A DNA stretch of 64,000 nucleotides from Paracoccus endophyticus (GCF_003286075.1 NZ_QLUV01000006.1:1-64000), one strand, 5' to 3'. Numbered from the stretch's first letter, positions 9,210-20,710 are shown. Made by a program: numbers and translations. The notes: a model not told the origin generated them from the sequence alone.

Positions 9210-9734
9210 ATGACTGACGGCGCCTTCCCCTCGTCGATCCTGTTCTGCTGCGACCACAATGCGATTCGCTCGCCCATGGCCGAGGGGATCATGAAAAAGC
9301 TTTACGGCCGGCGTGCCTATGTGCAGTCGGCCGGCGTCAAAAGCGAATACGAGATCGACGGCTTTGCGGTCGCCGTCTGCGACGAGATCGGGGTCGAGCT
9401 GTCACGCCACCGGGTCCGCAGCTTTGACGAGATGCGCGACTGGGGCGACGACCTGGGCGCATTCGACCTGATCGTGGCGCTGTCGCCCGCAAGCCAGCGC
9501 CAGGCGCTGGAATTGACCCGGGTCTATCACATGAACGTGGAATACTGGCCGATCATGGACCCCAGCGGCCTGGGCGAGGGGCGCGAGGCCAAGCTGGCAA
9601 GCTATCGCGCCACGCGCGACCTGATCCTGTCGCGGATGATCGCGCGGTTCGGCCCGGGCGACAATCCGGCCGAGGGCGCGCCGCCGGGTCCGGCGGACGC
9701 GTCATCCAGCGCGTCCCCCTCGGGCGCCGGATGA
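9210..9734 (+). CDS. low-molecular-weight protein-tyrosine-phosphatase family protein
   Basis: 174 residues. The P-loop C-x5-R-S (CDHNAIRS, Cys14 to Arg20) lies near the N-terminus as in low-molecular-weight tyrosine phosphatases and related arsenate reductases. PIMDPSG resembles the family's acid loop. A Pro/Ala/Ser-rich tail of about 25 residues follows the folded domain. It starts 4 bp after the UPF0262 stop, so the genes are probably cotranscribed. The family includes phosphatases and arsenate reductases; nothing nearby suggests arsenic resistance. Confidence 0.85.
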   Translation: MTDGAFPSSILFCCDHNAIRSPMAEGIMKKLYGRRAYVQSAGVKSEYEIDGFAVAVCDEIGVELSRHRVRSFDEMRDWGDDLGAFDLIVALSPASQRQALELTRVYHMNVEYWPIMDPSGLGEGREAKLASYRATRDLILSRMIARFGPGDNPAEGAPPGPADASSSASPSGAG

Positions 9735-9774
9735 TCCGGGGCACGGCGCAAGGCGCCAGCGATAGCCGGACATG

Positions 9775-9799
9775 AAAAAAGGGCGCCCGGTGGGCGCCC
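9775..9799 (-). terminator. rho-independent terminator of groESL
   Basis: On the minus strand an 8-bp perfect GC stem (GGGCGCCC, loop ACC, GGGCGCCC) is followed by six T residues, 32 bp after the groEL stop. The plus strand has no T run, so it acts on the minus transcript. Confidence 0.85.
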
Positions 9800-9831
9800 T
9801 TCCTGTCCTCTGCCAGGTGGCAGCGGATGGA

Positions 9832-11478
<1,647 letters not shown>

Positions 11479-11523
11479 TTATCTAATCCTTTTGAATGAG
11501 TTGAAGGCGAAACCTGCAAGGGA

Positions 11524-11811
11524 TCAGGCGATGATCCCGAGGATGTCGCTTTCCTTCATGATCAGCAGCTCTTCGCCGTCCAGCGTGACCTCGGTGCCCG
11601 ACCACTTGCCGAACAGGATGCGGTCGCCGGCCTTGACCGAAGGGGCGATCAGCTCGCCCGAGTCCTTGCGCGCGCCCTCGCCCACGGCGACGATCTCGCC
11701 CTCGGCGGGTTTTTCCTTGGCGCTGTCGGGGATGATCAGCCCGCCCTTGGTCTTTTCGTCGGACTGGACGCGACGCACGAGGACGCGGTCATGAAGAGGG
11801 GTGAAAGCCAT
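11524..11811 (-). CDS. groES: co-chaperonin GroES (10 kDa)
   Basis: 95 residues, the normal size. Starts at [15 protein letters not shown], contains the mobile-loop region ([11 protein letters not shown]) and ends ILGIIA. An in-frame extension upstream to 11898 would run through the CIRCE operator and has no similarity to GroES, so the start at 11811 is preferred. First gene of the groESL operon. Confidence 0.97.
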   Translation of the reverse strand: MAFTPLHDRVLVRRVQSDEKTKGGLIIPDSAKEKPAEGEIVAVGEGARKDSGELIAPSVKAGDRILFGKWSGTEVTLDGEELLIMKESDILGIIA

Positions 11812-11845
11812 CGAAACACTCCGTTTCAGGTTGCAGTGTCTGCTG

Positions 11846-11872
11846 TTGGCACTCACTGCCAGCGAGTGCCAG
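11846..11872. promoter_or_regulatory. CIRCE operator (HrcA binding site)
   Basis: Inverted repeat TTGGCACTC-N9-GAGTGCCAG, the classical CIRCE architecture (9-bp arms, 9-bp spacer). It lies just after the predicted transcription start and 35 bp before the groES start codon, so HrcA repression of groESL is expected. Confidence 0.93.
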
Positions 11873-11879
11873 TGACGCC

Positions 11880-11908
11880 CATCTAGGAGGCCCGGCACGC
11901 ACTGTCAA
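11880..11908 (-). promoter_or_regulatory. groESL promoter
   Basis: Minus-strand TTGACA (11903-11908) and TAGATG (11880-11885) are separated by 17 bp. Transcription would start at about 11873, at the edge of the CIRCE element, which fits steric repression by HrcA. Confidence 0.75.
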
Positions 11909-11980
11909 CTGGGGGGAAGGCCGCATGCAGCCACCCTGCGCGCCGCGCTGCGGTGCGTTGGCGCGGCCTATCCGGCGCGG

Positions 11981-12403
11981 TCAGCGACGCGGCAAATAGG
12001 CTGGAAAATCAATCTTGGGGCAGCGATTCTGCACAACGGTCAGACCCGCCTGGCGCGCCGTCGCCGCAGCCTCGTCGTGGCGCACGCCGATCTGGGTCCA
12101 GATCGTCCTGAGCCCCGGCAGCGAGGCGATCGCCTCGTCCACGATGGCCGGGACAGCCTCCGACTGGCGGAACACGTCCACCATGTCGACCGGGATGTCG
12201 GCAGGAATGTCCGACAGCGAGGCGTAGACCGTCTCTCCCAGGATCGTGCTGCCGGCGTGTCCCGGATTGACCGGGATGATGCGAAATCCGCTGTTCTGAA
12301 GGAAGCGTGCGACACCGTGGCTGGGCCGCTCTGGCTTGGGGGACAGGCCGACCACGGCAATGGTGCGCGTCTCGCGGACGATGCGGGCGATCTCGTCGGT
12401 CAC
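11981..12403 (-). CDS. CoA-binding domain protein (YccU type)
   Basis: 140 residues, a single Rossmann-like CoA-binding domain: IAVVGLSPKPERPSHGVARFL at the N-terminus, then IIPVNPGHAGSTILGETVY and TIWTQIGVRHDEAAA, all typical of the small stand-alone family. Substrate or partner unknown. The GTG at 12403 is chosen because AGGAGG lies four bases upstream and similarity begins at TDEIARIV. Its ribosome site directly follows the T run of a strong terminator hairpin (12414-12446), so expression may depend on readthrough or on regulated folding of the leader. Confidence 0.85.
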   Translation of the reverse strand: MTDEIARIVRETRTIAVVGLSPKPERPSHGVARFLQNSGFRIIPVNPGHAGSTILGETVYASLSDIPADIPVDMVDVFRQSEAVPAIVDEAIASLPGLRTIWTQIGVRHDEAAATARQAGLTVVQNRCPKIDFPAYLPRR

Positions 12404-12413
12404 GGGGCCTCCT

Positions 12414-12446
12414 GAAAGAAAAAGCGCCCGGTCGGGGACCGGGCGC
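12414..12446 (-). terminator. strong intrinsic terminator directly upstream of the CoA-binding gene
   Basis: On the minus strand a perfect 10-bp stem (GCGCCCGGTC, loop CCC, GACCGGGCGC) is followed by TTTTTCTTTC. It ends right at the AGGAGG of the gene starting at 12403. It may end the candidate small RNA, the upstream YHS transcript, or act as an attenuator. Confidence 0.85.
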
Positions 12447-12516
12447 AAGTCGCGGAACGAGGGACAGTGATCCGAACATGACCGTTCCGTGGTCACGTTC
12501 GTGATAAAAATGCGCC
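12415..12516 (-). ncRNA. candidate structured small RNA or regulated leader
   Basis: About 100 nt on the minus strand between the YHS-domain gene and the CoA-binding gene, without an ORF. It would begin near 12516 and hold a 10-bp hairpin (12474-12500, GAACGTGACC pairing with GGTCATGTTC, one G-T), a 27-nt linker and the terminator hairpin. The 7-nt hairpin loop is complementary to linker positions 12453-12459 (CGGAACG with CGTTCCG), so a pseudoknot or alternative fold is possible. It matches no RNA family I recognise. It could be an independent sRNA or a cis-acting leader of the downstream gene. Confidence 0.5.
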
Positions 12517-12521
12517 TGTTC

Positions 12522-12550
12522 GGATTAAAGTTCCAGTCCTTTCTCGGCAA
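12522..12550 (-). promoter_or_regulatory. predicted promoter of the candidate small RNA
   Basis: Minus-strand TTGCCG (12545-12550) and TAATCC (12522-12527) with a 17-bp spacer, inside the gap after the YHS gene. A moderate match to sigma-70 hexamers. Confidence 0.4.
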
Positions 12551-12582
12551 TGTGATCTTTGCCTTGATAGTCCTGCGGGTTT

Positions 12583-13047
12583 TCACCGGCCGATGCGCTT
12601 CCACGACGCGATCGCGCGGGCCGCGATTCCTTGGGGATCTGCCTGCATTCGTGCGCGCGCCGCCGCATCGTGGGTCAGGAAAACGCGCTGGTCCACGATC
12701 ACGAATTGCGCCGGGTCGCCCTTCAATTTTCGGCCCTCGGCCATGGCGACGGCGCAAAAACCGCCCAGCGCGGGCGCATAGGCCCGCGGATTCGATTCGA
12801 ACGCCTGCCGATTCGCCTCGTTGGTGAAGTGCCACACCGCCCCGCGCCAATGCGTCACGATGTTCGCACGCCCCCCCACGACGCGGCCGCTGTCGCGCAG
12901 GCTGACCGCGTCCATGCCGTTCAGCGCGGCCGTCTGGCCCAGTGCCGGCAGCGCCAGCATCAGCGCCATGGCCATGACAGGCAGGGCAGCCACCCGGCGG
13001 CCTGCCGGCGCGTGGCCGGCAAGGATGGATCTGGCGACATGAGACAT
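12583..13047 (-). CDS. exported YHS-domain family protein
   Basis: 154 residues. An N-terminal signal peptide-like segment (VAALPVMAMALMLALPALGQ, about residues 19-38) suggests export to the periplasm. The remainder has the YHS-type pattern: GMDAVSLRDSGRVVGG, then TNEANRQAFESNPRAYAPALGGFCAVAMAEG. The Cys of GGFCA lies where related YHS proteins carry a Cys, which may bind metal. Start at 13047 is chosen because the signal peptide begins a few residues later; an extension to 13179 would bury it. Followed by the candidate small RNA region. Confidence 0.75.
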   Translation of the reverse strand: MSHVARSILAGHAPAGRRVAALPVMAMALMLALPALGQTAALNGMDAVSLRDSGRVVGGRANIVTHWRGAVWHFTNEANRQAFESNPRAYAPALGGFCAVAMAEGRKLKGDPAQFVIVDQRVFLTHDAAARARMQADPQGIAARAIASWKRIGR

Positions 13048-13156
13048 GGTTCTGATGTGACACCCCCGCGCCGCGTCCGCAACGCCGGGGCGCGTCCTCT
13101 CGCGCCGATGTGACGCAGCGTGCTGCCGGGTCGCCACAGCGACGCGGCCGGCTGGT

Positions 13157-14008
13157 TCAGCCGCCCAGGCTTGCGGCATACAACGCGACGGCGGCTGCGT
13201 TCGACACGTTCAACGATCCGAAACCGCCTGCATACGGGATGCGGACGACCTGGTCGCAGGTGTCCAGCGTCTTTTCGCGCAGCCCCGGCCCCTCGGCGCC
13301 CAGGACCAGGCAGACGGCGCGGTTTCCCAGGGCGGCCAGGGCCTCGGGCAGCGTCTGGCCGCCGGATCCGTCCAGGCCCAGCACCACATAGCCCATCGCC
13401 TTCAGCTCGTTCAGCGCCTCGGCCAGGTTCGTCACCCTCAGATAGGGCTGGCGTTCCAGCGCCCCCGAGGCGGTCTTGGCGAGCGCCCCCGTTTCGGGGG
13501 CCGCGTGGCGGGCGGTGGCGACGACCGCGCGGGCGCCGAAGACCTCGGCCGACCGCAGGATGGCGCCCACGTTGTGGGGATCGGTCACGCGGTCCAGCGC
13601 CACGACCATCGGCCGCGCGCCCCCCGTGCCCTCGGCCGCGATCCGGGACAACGGACCCCAGGCCAGCGGCTTGACCTCCAGCGCGGCGCCCTGGTGGACG
13701 CTGTCAGGGGCCAGCGGCGCCGCGCGGTCAAAGGTCCGGGCATCCACGATCTCGGGCGTCATGCCCGAGGCCGGAACCGCCTCGCCCAGCCTGTCGGCCG
13801 CATTCCGCGTCAGCACCAGCCGCAGGCGCTGCCGCGCGGGGTTCGCCAGGGCGTCGCGCACCGCATGCAGGCCGAACAGCCACACGGTTTCGGCTGCGGA
13901 CGCGCGCCGCGCGCGTTCCTTGTCGATCACCCAGGTGGGCTTTTTCGTCTTGGCCGGGCGTCCGTCGCGGTGATCGGGACGGCTGTCGAAGGGCGGCGGC
14001 TGGGTCAT
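13157..14008 (-). CDS. rlmB: TrmH-family 23S rRNA 2'-O-methyltransferase (RlmB type)
   Basis: 283 residues. SPOUT methyltransferase using S-adenosylmethionine. An N-terminal basic region (to about 40) precedes the L30e-like substrate domain (VWLFGLHAVRDALANP). The trefoil-knot domain shows motif 1 (LDRVTDPHNVGAILRSAE), motif 2 (CLVLGAEGPGL) and motif 3 (IPYAGGFGSLNVSNAAAVALY). RlmB in E. coli methylates G2251 of 23S rRNA; the same target is assumed here. It is divergent from the tRNA-Tyr gene. Confidence 0.88.
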   Translation of the reverse strand: MTQPPPFDSRPDHRDGRPAKTKKPTWVIDKERARRASAAETVWLFGLHAVRDALANPARQRLRLVLTRNAADRLGEAVPASGMTPEIVDARTFDRAAPLAPDSVHQGAALEVKPLAWGPLSRIAAEGTGGARPMVVALDRVTDPHNVGAILRSAEVFGARAVVATARHAAPETGALAKTASGALERQPYLRVTNLAEALNELKAMGYVVLGLDGSGGQTLPEALAALGNRAVCLVLGAEGPGLREKTLDTCDQVVRIPYAGGFGSLNVSNAAAVALYAASLGG

Positions 14009-14130
14009 CGTGGCTCCGGCAGGGGATGGCCCTGTCTGCGCGCGGCAAGGGCGCGCTGCAAGCCGGAAACGCAGGGCAGGTCTGGCCGCAGGGGGCGGCG
14101 CGCCGCGGCGGGTAGGCGCCCGATTCTCGC

Positions 14131-14159
14131 TTGACCGCTGCCATGGGCGCGGCTAATCA
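14131..14159 (+). promoter_or_regulatory. predicted promoter for tRNA-Tyr
   Basis: TTGACC (14131-14136) and TAATCA (14154-14159) with a 17-bp spacer, 11 bp before the mature tRNA 5' end. Confidence 0.65.
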
Positions 14160-14170
14160 CCCCCGGCGTC

Positions 14171-14254
14171 GGGCGACGTGCTGCAAGGTGCGGCAGCGGA
14201 CTGTAACTCCGCCGGGGAGACCCATGCCTGGTTCGATTCCAGGGTCGCCCACCA
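14171..14254 (+). tRNA. tRNA-Tyr (anticodon GTA)
   Basis: 84 nt with encoded CCA. Acceptor stem GGGCGAC pairs with GTCGCCC, discriminator A. The anticodon arm is GCGGA CTGTAAC TCCGC with anticodon GTA, then a long class II variable arm as expected for bacterial tRNA-Tyr, and T arm CCTGG TTCGATT CCAGG. Confidence 0.96.
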
Positions 14255-14311
14255 CCCGCTTTCCGGCGGCGCGGGTCGCGGGATGCCCCCCGCAGGACAA
14301 GGGCCGGACCC

Positions 14312-15598
14312 GTGACGACACCGCCAAGGCCATCCGAACCCGGCAGCCCCGATTCCCCGGACGCCCGCGCGGCGCGCCGTGCGGCCCGCATTGCTGAACG
14401 CGAAGCCCGTCGCGCCGCACATCAGGCAGAGCGCGCTGCCCGCCGCGAGACGCGGCGCACCGCCGCGGATGCGGAGGCCGGCGCCCCCCGCAGGACCACC
14501 GCTCTTGCGGACACAGACGGCCCTGCCCGCCTTGCGGCCCAGCCGAATGCGCGTCAGGCAGAAAACGGTCTGGACGCCATGCGCGGCGAACAGGCCGCGA
14601 TCCCTGCCCAGCGCGCGCCCGTCTTCGACATCCTGATTGTCGCGCAGGGCGGCGGCATCGACCGCGAGGCCGCGATCCTTGCCGCCAGCCTGCGCCGCAA
14701 CGCCCCCGGCTTTCGCGGCCGGCTGATCGTGGCCGAGCCGCAGCCGACAGGTGCATGGGCGGGCACCGATCCCCGCATGTCCGACGCGGCCCGCGCGGCG
14801 CTGTCGCACCTGGGCGCCGACATCCGCCCGCTGTCCGCCCGCCATTTCGGCCGCCACTATCCGCATGGCAACAAGATCGAGGCGCTGTCCCTGCTGGACC
14901 CGGGCCGACCGTTCCTGTTTCTGGACAGCGACACGGTCATCACCGGCGACATCGACGCGGTGCCCTTCGACTTCGACCGGCCCACCGCCTCGATGCGGCG
15001 AGAGTTCACCTGGCCGGTCCCGCCGCTGTACGGGCCCGACATGGCGGCGATCTGGGACTTTCTCTATCGCCGCTTCGGGCTGGACATGGCGGGCTCGCTG
15101 GACCGGGCGCAGCCGCCGGATCACTGGGAACGCCATCTTTATTTCAACGCCGGCTGGTTCATCGGCGCGGACCCTGCCGAATTCGGGCGCCGCTTCACCG
15201 AATGGGCGGTCGCGGTGCGCGACGATCCCGGCGACGTGCTGGCCAGCCAGTCGCTGGACCCCTGGCTGGATCAGGTCATCCTGCCGCTGGTGGTCCACAG
15301 CCTGGGCGGCGGGCGTCCTGGGCCGGACCTGTCCGGCATGGACGGGCCGGTCACGACGCATTACCGCAACCTGCCGCTGCTTTATGCGCGCGGCCCGGCG
15401 GCGGCCGTGGACGAGATCGAGGCGATCGCCGCCCTGCCGCAGATCGCGCCGCTGCTGGACGGCTGGTTGCCGGCCCGGCTGATCCGCGACGGCATCGGCC
15501 AGCGGCGCATCGCGCCGATGTTCGCGGACGAGCCGGTCGCCCCGCGCGAACAGGCCATCCGCCACCGCCTGCGCCAGGCCGACCTGTGGCTGGCGTGA
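14312..15598 (+). CDS. putative nucleotide-sugar transferase-fold protein with Arg/Ala-rich N-terminal helix
   Basis: 428 residues. The first 110 residues are extremely Arg/Ala-rich and likely helical (repeated ARRAAR-type segments). From about 110 the sequence resembles GT-A glycosyltransferase folds: FDILIVAQGGGIDREA, a central GNKIEALSLLD and a DxD-like metal site in FLFLDSDTVITGDID. LYFNAGWFIGADP further along also suits a glycosyltransferase. No membrane segment. The start is GTG at 14312, only 57 bp after tRNA-Tyr, with no separate promoter visible, so it may be cotranscribed with the tRNA. Acceptor and donor unknown. Confidence 0.65.
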   Translation: MTTPPRPSEPGSPDSPDARAARRAARIAEREARRAAHQAERAARRETRRTAADAEAGAPRRTTALADTDGPARLAAQPNARQAENGLDAMRGEQAAIPAQRAPVFDILIVAQGGGIDREAAILAASLRRNAPGFRGRLIVAEPQPTGAWAGTDPRMSDAARAALSHLGADIRPLSARHFGRHYPHGNKIEALSLLDPGRPFLFLDSDTVITGDIDAVPFDFDRPTASMRREFTWPVPPLYGPDMAAIWDFLYRRFGLDMAGSLDRAQPPDHWERHLYFNAGWFIGADPAEFGRRFTEWAVAVRDDPGDVLASQSLDPWLDQVILPLVVHSLGGGRPGPDLSGMDGPVTTHYRNLPLLYARGPAAAVDEIEAIAALPQIAPLLDGWLPARLIRDGIGQRRIAPMFADEPVAPREQAIRHRLRQADLWLA

Positions 15599-15661
15599 CA
15601 GCCGGGTTGCCCCGTACCGCCGCCCTCGGCTAGTGACGGGCACGCCGTTGAAAGGTTCGCC

Positions 15662-16249
15662 ATGCGCCGCGCCACGATCACCCGCACCACCGCCGAAACC
15701 GACATCACCGTGTCTGTCGATCTCGACGGCACCGGGCGTCACAACAGCCGCACGGGCGTCGGGTTCTTCGATCACATGATCGACCAGCTGGGCCGCCATT
15801 CTCTGATCGACATCGACCTGGCCGCGACCGGCGACCGCCACATCGACGACCACCACACGGTCGAGGATTGCGGGATCGCGCTGGGTCAGGCCCTGCGCGA
15901 GGCGCTGGGCGACAAGCGGGGCATCCGCCGCTATGGCAGTTGCCACCTGGCGATGGACGACACGCTGGTGCGCGCCGCGCTGGACCTGTCGGGGCGGCCG
16001 TTCCTGGCCTGGGACGTCGCGTTTCCCACCGATACGATCGGCAGCTTTGACACGCAGCTGGTGCGAGAGTTCTTTCAGGCGCTGTCGGTCCATGGCGGAA
16101 TCACCCTGCACGTGGACCGTCTGCGCGGGTTCAACAGCCACCATATTGCCGAGGCGACGTTCAAGGCCGTCGCCCGCGCCCTGCGCGAGGCGGTCGAGCC
16201 GGACCCGCGCATGGGGGACGCGCTGCCCTCGACCAAGGGTGCGCTCTAG
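15662..16249 (+). CDS. hisB: imidazoleglycerol-phosphate dehydratase
   Basis: 195 residues, the monofunctional form. It dehydrates imidazole glycerol phosphate to imidazole acetol phosphate in histidine synthesis and uses two Mn ions bound by histidines. Metal motifs seen: [29 protein letters not shown] and [13 protein letters not shown]. The ATG at 15662 has an AAAGG-type ribosome site (GAAAGGTTCGCC). hisH follows after 113 bp. Confidence 0.97.
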   Translation: MRRATITRTTAETDITVSVDLDGTGRHNSRTGVGFFDHMIDQLGRHSLIDIDLAATGDRHIDDHHTVEDCGIALGQALREALGDKRGIRRYGSCHLAMDDTLVRAALDLSGRPFLAWDVAFPTDTIGSFDTQLVREFFQALSVHGGITLHVDRLRGFNSHHIAEATFKAVARALREAVEPDPRMGDALPSTKGAL

Positions 16250-16362
16250 CGTTTTCCGGGGCCGACTGCCGGGGCCCTGCCCGTTGCGCGGCCGGTTCCC
16301 CGCGCGCTTGCAGGCACGGTCCCGCGCCGATAACCGGACGGCGGCAGGAAGGGGATGACGCG

Positions 16363-16998
16363 ATGCGTGTGGCGATCATAGATTACGACAGCGGCAACCT
16401 GCATTCGGCGGAAAAGGCGTTCGCCCTTGCCGGGCGCGACCGCGGGGCCGAGGTGATCGTGACCGCCGATCCCGACGTGGTTCACGCGGCCGACCGCATC
16501 GTCCTGCCCGGGGACGGCGCGTTTCCGGCCTGCCGCGCGGCCTTTGACGCGGTGCCCGGCATGACCGAGGCCCTGGAACAGGCCGTGCTGGGGCGGGGCG
16601 TGCCGTTCCTGGGGATCTGCGTCGGCATGCAGATGCTGGCCGATGTAGGGTTCGAATACCGCGAGACGCCCGGCCTTGGCTGGATCGGCGGCCGCATCCA
16701 GCGGATCAGCCCGGCCGACCCGGGGCTGAAGATTCCCCACATGGGCTGGAATGCCCTGCAGATCCACCGCCCCCACCCGCTGCTGGACGGGATTGCCGAG
16801 GGCGATCACGCGTATTTCGTGCATTCCTGGCAGTTCCTGACCGCCAGCGACGACAATCTGGTCGCGACTGTGGATTACGGCGGGCCGGTCACGGCCATCG
16901 TCGCACGCGACAACATCGCCGGCGTCCAGTTCCACCCCGAGAAATCGCAAGCCATTGGCCTGCGGCTGATCGGGAACTTTCTGGACTGGCAACCCTGA
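16363..16998 (+). CDS. hisH: imidazole glycerol phosphate synthase, glutamine amidotransferase subunit
   Basis: 211 residues. HisH hydrolyses glutamine and passes ammonia to HisF. The nucleophile Cys86 lies in GICVGMQ and the histidine and glutamate in VQFHPEKSQ near residue 190. Good ribosome site (AGGAAGGGG). hisF is 31 kb away in this window and no hisA is seen between them, so the usual hisH-hisA-hisF order is broken here. Confidence 0.96.
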   Translation: MRVAIIDYDSGNLHSAEKAFALAGRDRGAEVIVTADPDVVHAADRIVLPGDGAFPACRAAFDAVPGMTEALEQAVLGRGVPFLGICVGMQMLADVGFEYRETPGLGWIGGRIQRISPADPGLKIPHMGWNALQIHRPHPLLDGIAEGDHAYFVHSWQFLTASDDNLVATVDYGGPVTAIVARDNIAGVQFHPEKSQAIGLRLIGNFLDWQP

Positions 16999-17008
16999 AC
17001 GGTTGTGC

Positions 17009-17029
17009 GCGGCCCTGATCGGGGGCCGC
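17009..17029 (+). terminator. stem-loop after hisH, possible terminator
   Basis: GCGGCCC and GGGCCGC form a 7-bp stem around a 7-nt loop, 11 bp after the hisH stop. There is no T run, so this may only be a stabilising stem-loop. Confidence 0.3.
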
Positions 17030-17226
17030 AGCACGGGCGCGGGCGGGCGCAACAGGGTGTCACGCCGCGCGCCATGGGCACGGGCAGAGCGGCGCCGGCG
17101 CCCGTGACACCCAGCGGCTGTAGACGCCGAGGATCAGCCCGACACCGCCAGACAGGCCGGTTGCGCTGATGCAATCGGCCAACGCGTGCCGATCGACTCC
17201 CCGGCACTTCTTGAGGATCTCGCAGC

Positions 17227-17553
17227 CTACCCTTTGTTCAGGTAGGGGATCGTTCCCGCCGCGTCGCTGTCGTCGATCAGATAGAAGTTGCTGACGCTGC
17301 CCGCCTTTCGCGCGGCGCCGAAGGGTGCGTATTCGGGGCTTTGCGCAAAGGCCATGGCCGCGTCGCGCGACGGGAACTCGATCAGCGCCACCAGCGAAGC
17401 ATCGGGGCCTTCGCCCTCCAGCGTCTCGATCTTGCCGCTGCGTGACAGATAGCGGCCACCGTGGCGGGCCACGATGTCGTGGACCTGCGCCGCATAGTCC
17501 GGGACCCAGGCGTCATCGGTGATCTTTACCTCGGCGATGAGATAGCATGGCAT
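17227..17553 (-). CDS. DUF1330 domain-containing protein
   Basis: 108 residues, a small ferredoxin-like-fold protein of the DUF1330 family. Recognised by MPCYLIAEVKITD at the start, the GGRYLSRSGKIETLEG segment and LVALIEFPSRDAAMAFAQSPEY. No catalytic residues are assigned in the family. The start at 17553 has CAGGA seven to eight bases upstream. It ends the minus-strand run esterase-BVMO-DUF1330 and may belong to that transcript: 102 bp separate it from the esterase gene. Confidence 0.85.
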   Translation of the reverse strand: MPCYLIAEVKITDDAWVPDYAAQVHDIVARHGGRYLSRSGKIETLEGEGPDASLVALIEFPSRDAAMAFAQSPEYAPFGAARKAGSVSNFYLIDDSDAAGTIPYLNKG

Positions 17554-17655
17554 GTCCTGTCCGCCTTTCCTGTGGATGACTGTGTCCGCGTGGCAGTCCA
17601 TCGACTGCCGCAGGGGCCGGGACGGGCATCGGGAGGCGCCTGTCCCGGCCGCTGG

Positions 17656-18843
17656 TCAGGCCGCCTGCCGCTGCGACCGGTACCAGGCCGTCTCGAAGTC
17701 GATATAGCCGGTGAAGGACGTCGCGTCGCCGAAGGGCAGGATCTGCGTCGCCCAGAAGCCGCCGACGCCGTTGCGCCGGTCGATCCAGTAGAACAGGTTG
17801 GCAAGCCCGGCCCAGCCCAGCGCGCCCGCCGGCCGGCCCGTGGGCGCGGCCTCGTCGTTGACCATGAAGGGCAGTGACCAGGACTTGGACAGGCCCGGAA
17901 AGAACTCGGCGTCGTTCGACAGCGACGGGATCACGCCCGGCAGGGCCGTGACCTTCAGGTCGCCAAGCTGGTTTTGTTCCGCCATGGCCACCGTCTCGGG
18001 CCGCAGGACCTGCCCGTTCTCGCCCCGGCCGTCATTCAGCCACATGCGGATGAAACGCATGTAGTCGCCGACGGTCCCGTAAAGCCCGTGCCCGCCCATG
18101 TGGATCTCGGGCTTGTCGGGCAACTCGAAGTCCATCGGCGTCAGGCTTCCGTCCGCGTTGCGGGCGTGCATCCCTGCAAGGCGGGCGCGCAGCCGGTCGG
18201 TCAGCTCGAAGGTCATGTCGGTGATGCCCAGCGGCTCGAAGATGCGCGACTGGAAGACCTCGCCCAGGCGCTTGCCGGCGATGCCCTCGACGACCTGGCC
18301 CACCCAGTCGATGTTGCTGCCGTATTCCCAGCGCTCGCCCGGGTCGAATTGCAGCGGCGTCATGATGGACGCGCGGGACGCGGTGATGACGCTGGGCTGG
18401 CCCTTGCCTTGCGCCAGCCGGTTGTAGGTCTCGCTGAAGAAATCGTAGCCGAAGCCCCCGGTATGGGTCAGCAGATGCCGGGTCGTGACCTTGCGCCTGG
18501 GCGGGCGCAGCATCGGCTCGCCCTGCTCGTCGAAGCCTTCGATGACCTGCAGCGTGCCGATGTCGGGCGCATAGGTTTCCGCGGGCGCGTCCAGGTCCAG
18601 CCTGCCCTCCTCGACCAGTTGCAGCGCCGCCGTCGCCGTGATCGCCTTGGTGGTCGAGAACAGCGCAAACACGCTGTCGGTCGTCATGGGCTGGTCGCGG
18701 TCCACCCTGCGCAGACCCGCCGCGCCCTCATAGAAATTGGCGTTGCGGTCCGTCGCCATCGCCACCACGCCCGGCACCCGCGGCTGGCCGCTGACGACGC
18801 CGTTCAGCACGCGATCGGCCGCGGCCCTGAAATCCTGGCTCAT
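17656..18843 (-). CDS. beta-lactamase-fold serine hydrolase (family VIII esterase type)
   Basis: 395 residues. The penicillin-binding-protein/class C beta-lactamase fold is shown by S-x-x-K (Ser63-Thr-Thr-Lys66 in [11 protein letters not shown]) and a Y-x-N-type motif (WEYGSN) with the family order [13 protein letters not shown] and [15 protein letters not shown]. No signal peptide, so it should be cytoplasmic, which suits a family VIII esterase more than a beta-lactamase. It lies 82 bp downstream of a Baeyer-Villiger monooxygenase in the same direction; hydrolysis of the ester or lactone produced by that enzyme is the simplest role, by inference. Confidence 0.85.
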   Translation of the reverse strand: MSQDFRAAADRVLNGVVSGQPRVPGVVAMATDRNANFYEGAAGLRRVDRDQPMTTDSVFALFSTTKAITATAALQLVEEGRLDLDAPAETYAPDIGTLQVIEGFDEQGEPMLRPPRRKVTTRHLLTHTGGFGYDFFSETYNRLAQGKGQPSVITASRASIMTPLQFDPGERWEYGSNIDWVGQVVEGIAGKRLGEVFQSRIFEPLGITDMTFELTDRLRARLAGMHARNADGSLTPMDFELPDKPEIHMGGHGLYGTVGDYMRFIRMWLNDGRGENGQVLRPETVAMAEQNQLGDLKVTALPGVIPSLSNDAEFFPGLSKSWSLPFMVNDEAAPTGRPAGALGWAGLANLFYWIDRRNGVGGFWATQILPFGDATSFTGYIDFETAWYRSQRQAA

Positions 18844-18925
18844 CCTGTCCTCTCCCCCTGTGGACCCTGCAGTTCCGGTTTCAGGGCGGCGCCGGCACCT
18901 CCTCGTGCGGGCGCCGCCCGCCCCC

Positions 18926-20569
<1,644 letters not shown>

Positions 20570-20671
20570 CGTATTCCCCCCTTGTGAGTCGGGTCCCGCC
20601 GGACCCTGTTCCGCAACACCGCGTGCCGTCCGCCCGCCCATCGGGCGGATCATGACCGGCTTTCCCGCGGT

Positions 20672-20710
20672 CCCGTGCGACTGCGGCCTCGCACGGGCAC
20701 CGCGGTGCCC
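20672..20710. promoter_or_regulatory. overlapping perfect dyads upstream of BVMO
   Basis: CCCGTGCGA (20672-20680) and TCGCACGGG (20689-20697) are perfect inverted copies 8 nt apart. The GGGCAC at 20695 begins a second perfect palindrome to 20710. Located 103-141 bp before the BVMO start; could be an operator pair or an RNA hairpin in its leader. Confidence 0.45.

Noticed and set aside
16999..17226. Possible membrane-protein fragment on the minus strand (GLSGGVGLILGVY)
   Set aside because: Short, without a start or a recognisable family; could be chance in GC-rich DNA, though a decayed gene is not excluded.
17656..18843. Annotation of the serine hydrolase as a beta-lactamase resistance gene
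   Set aside because: It shares the SxxK fold, but has no signal peptide and sits in a ketone-oxidising cluster; an esterase is more likely.
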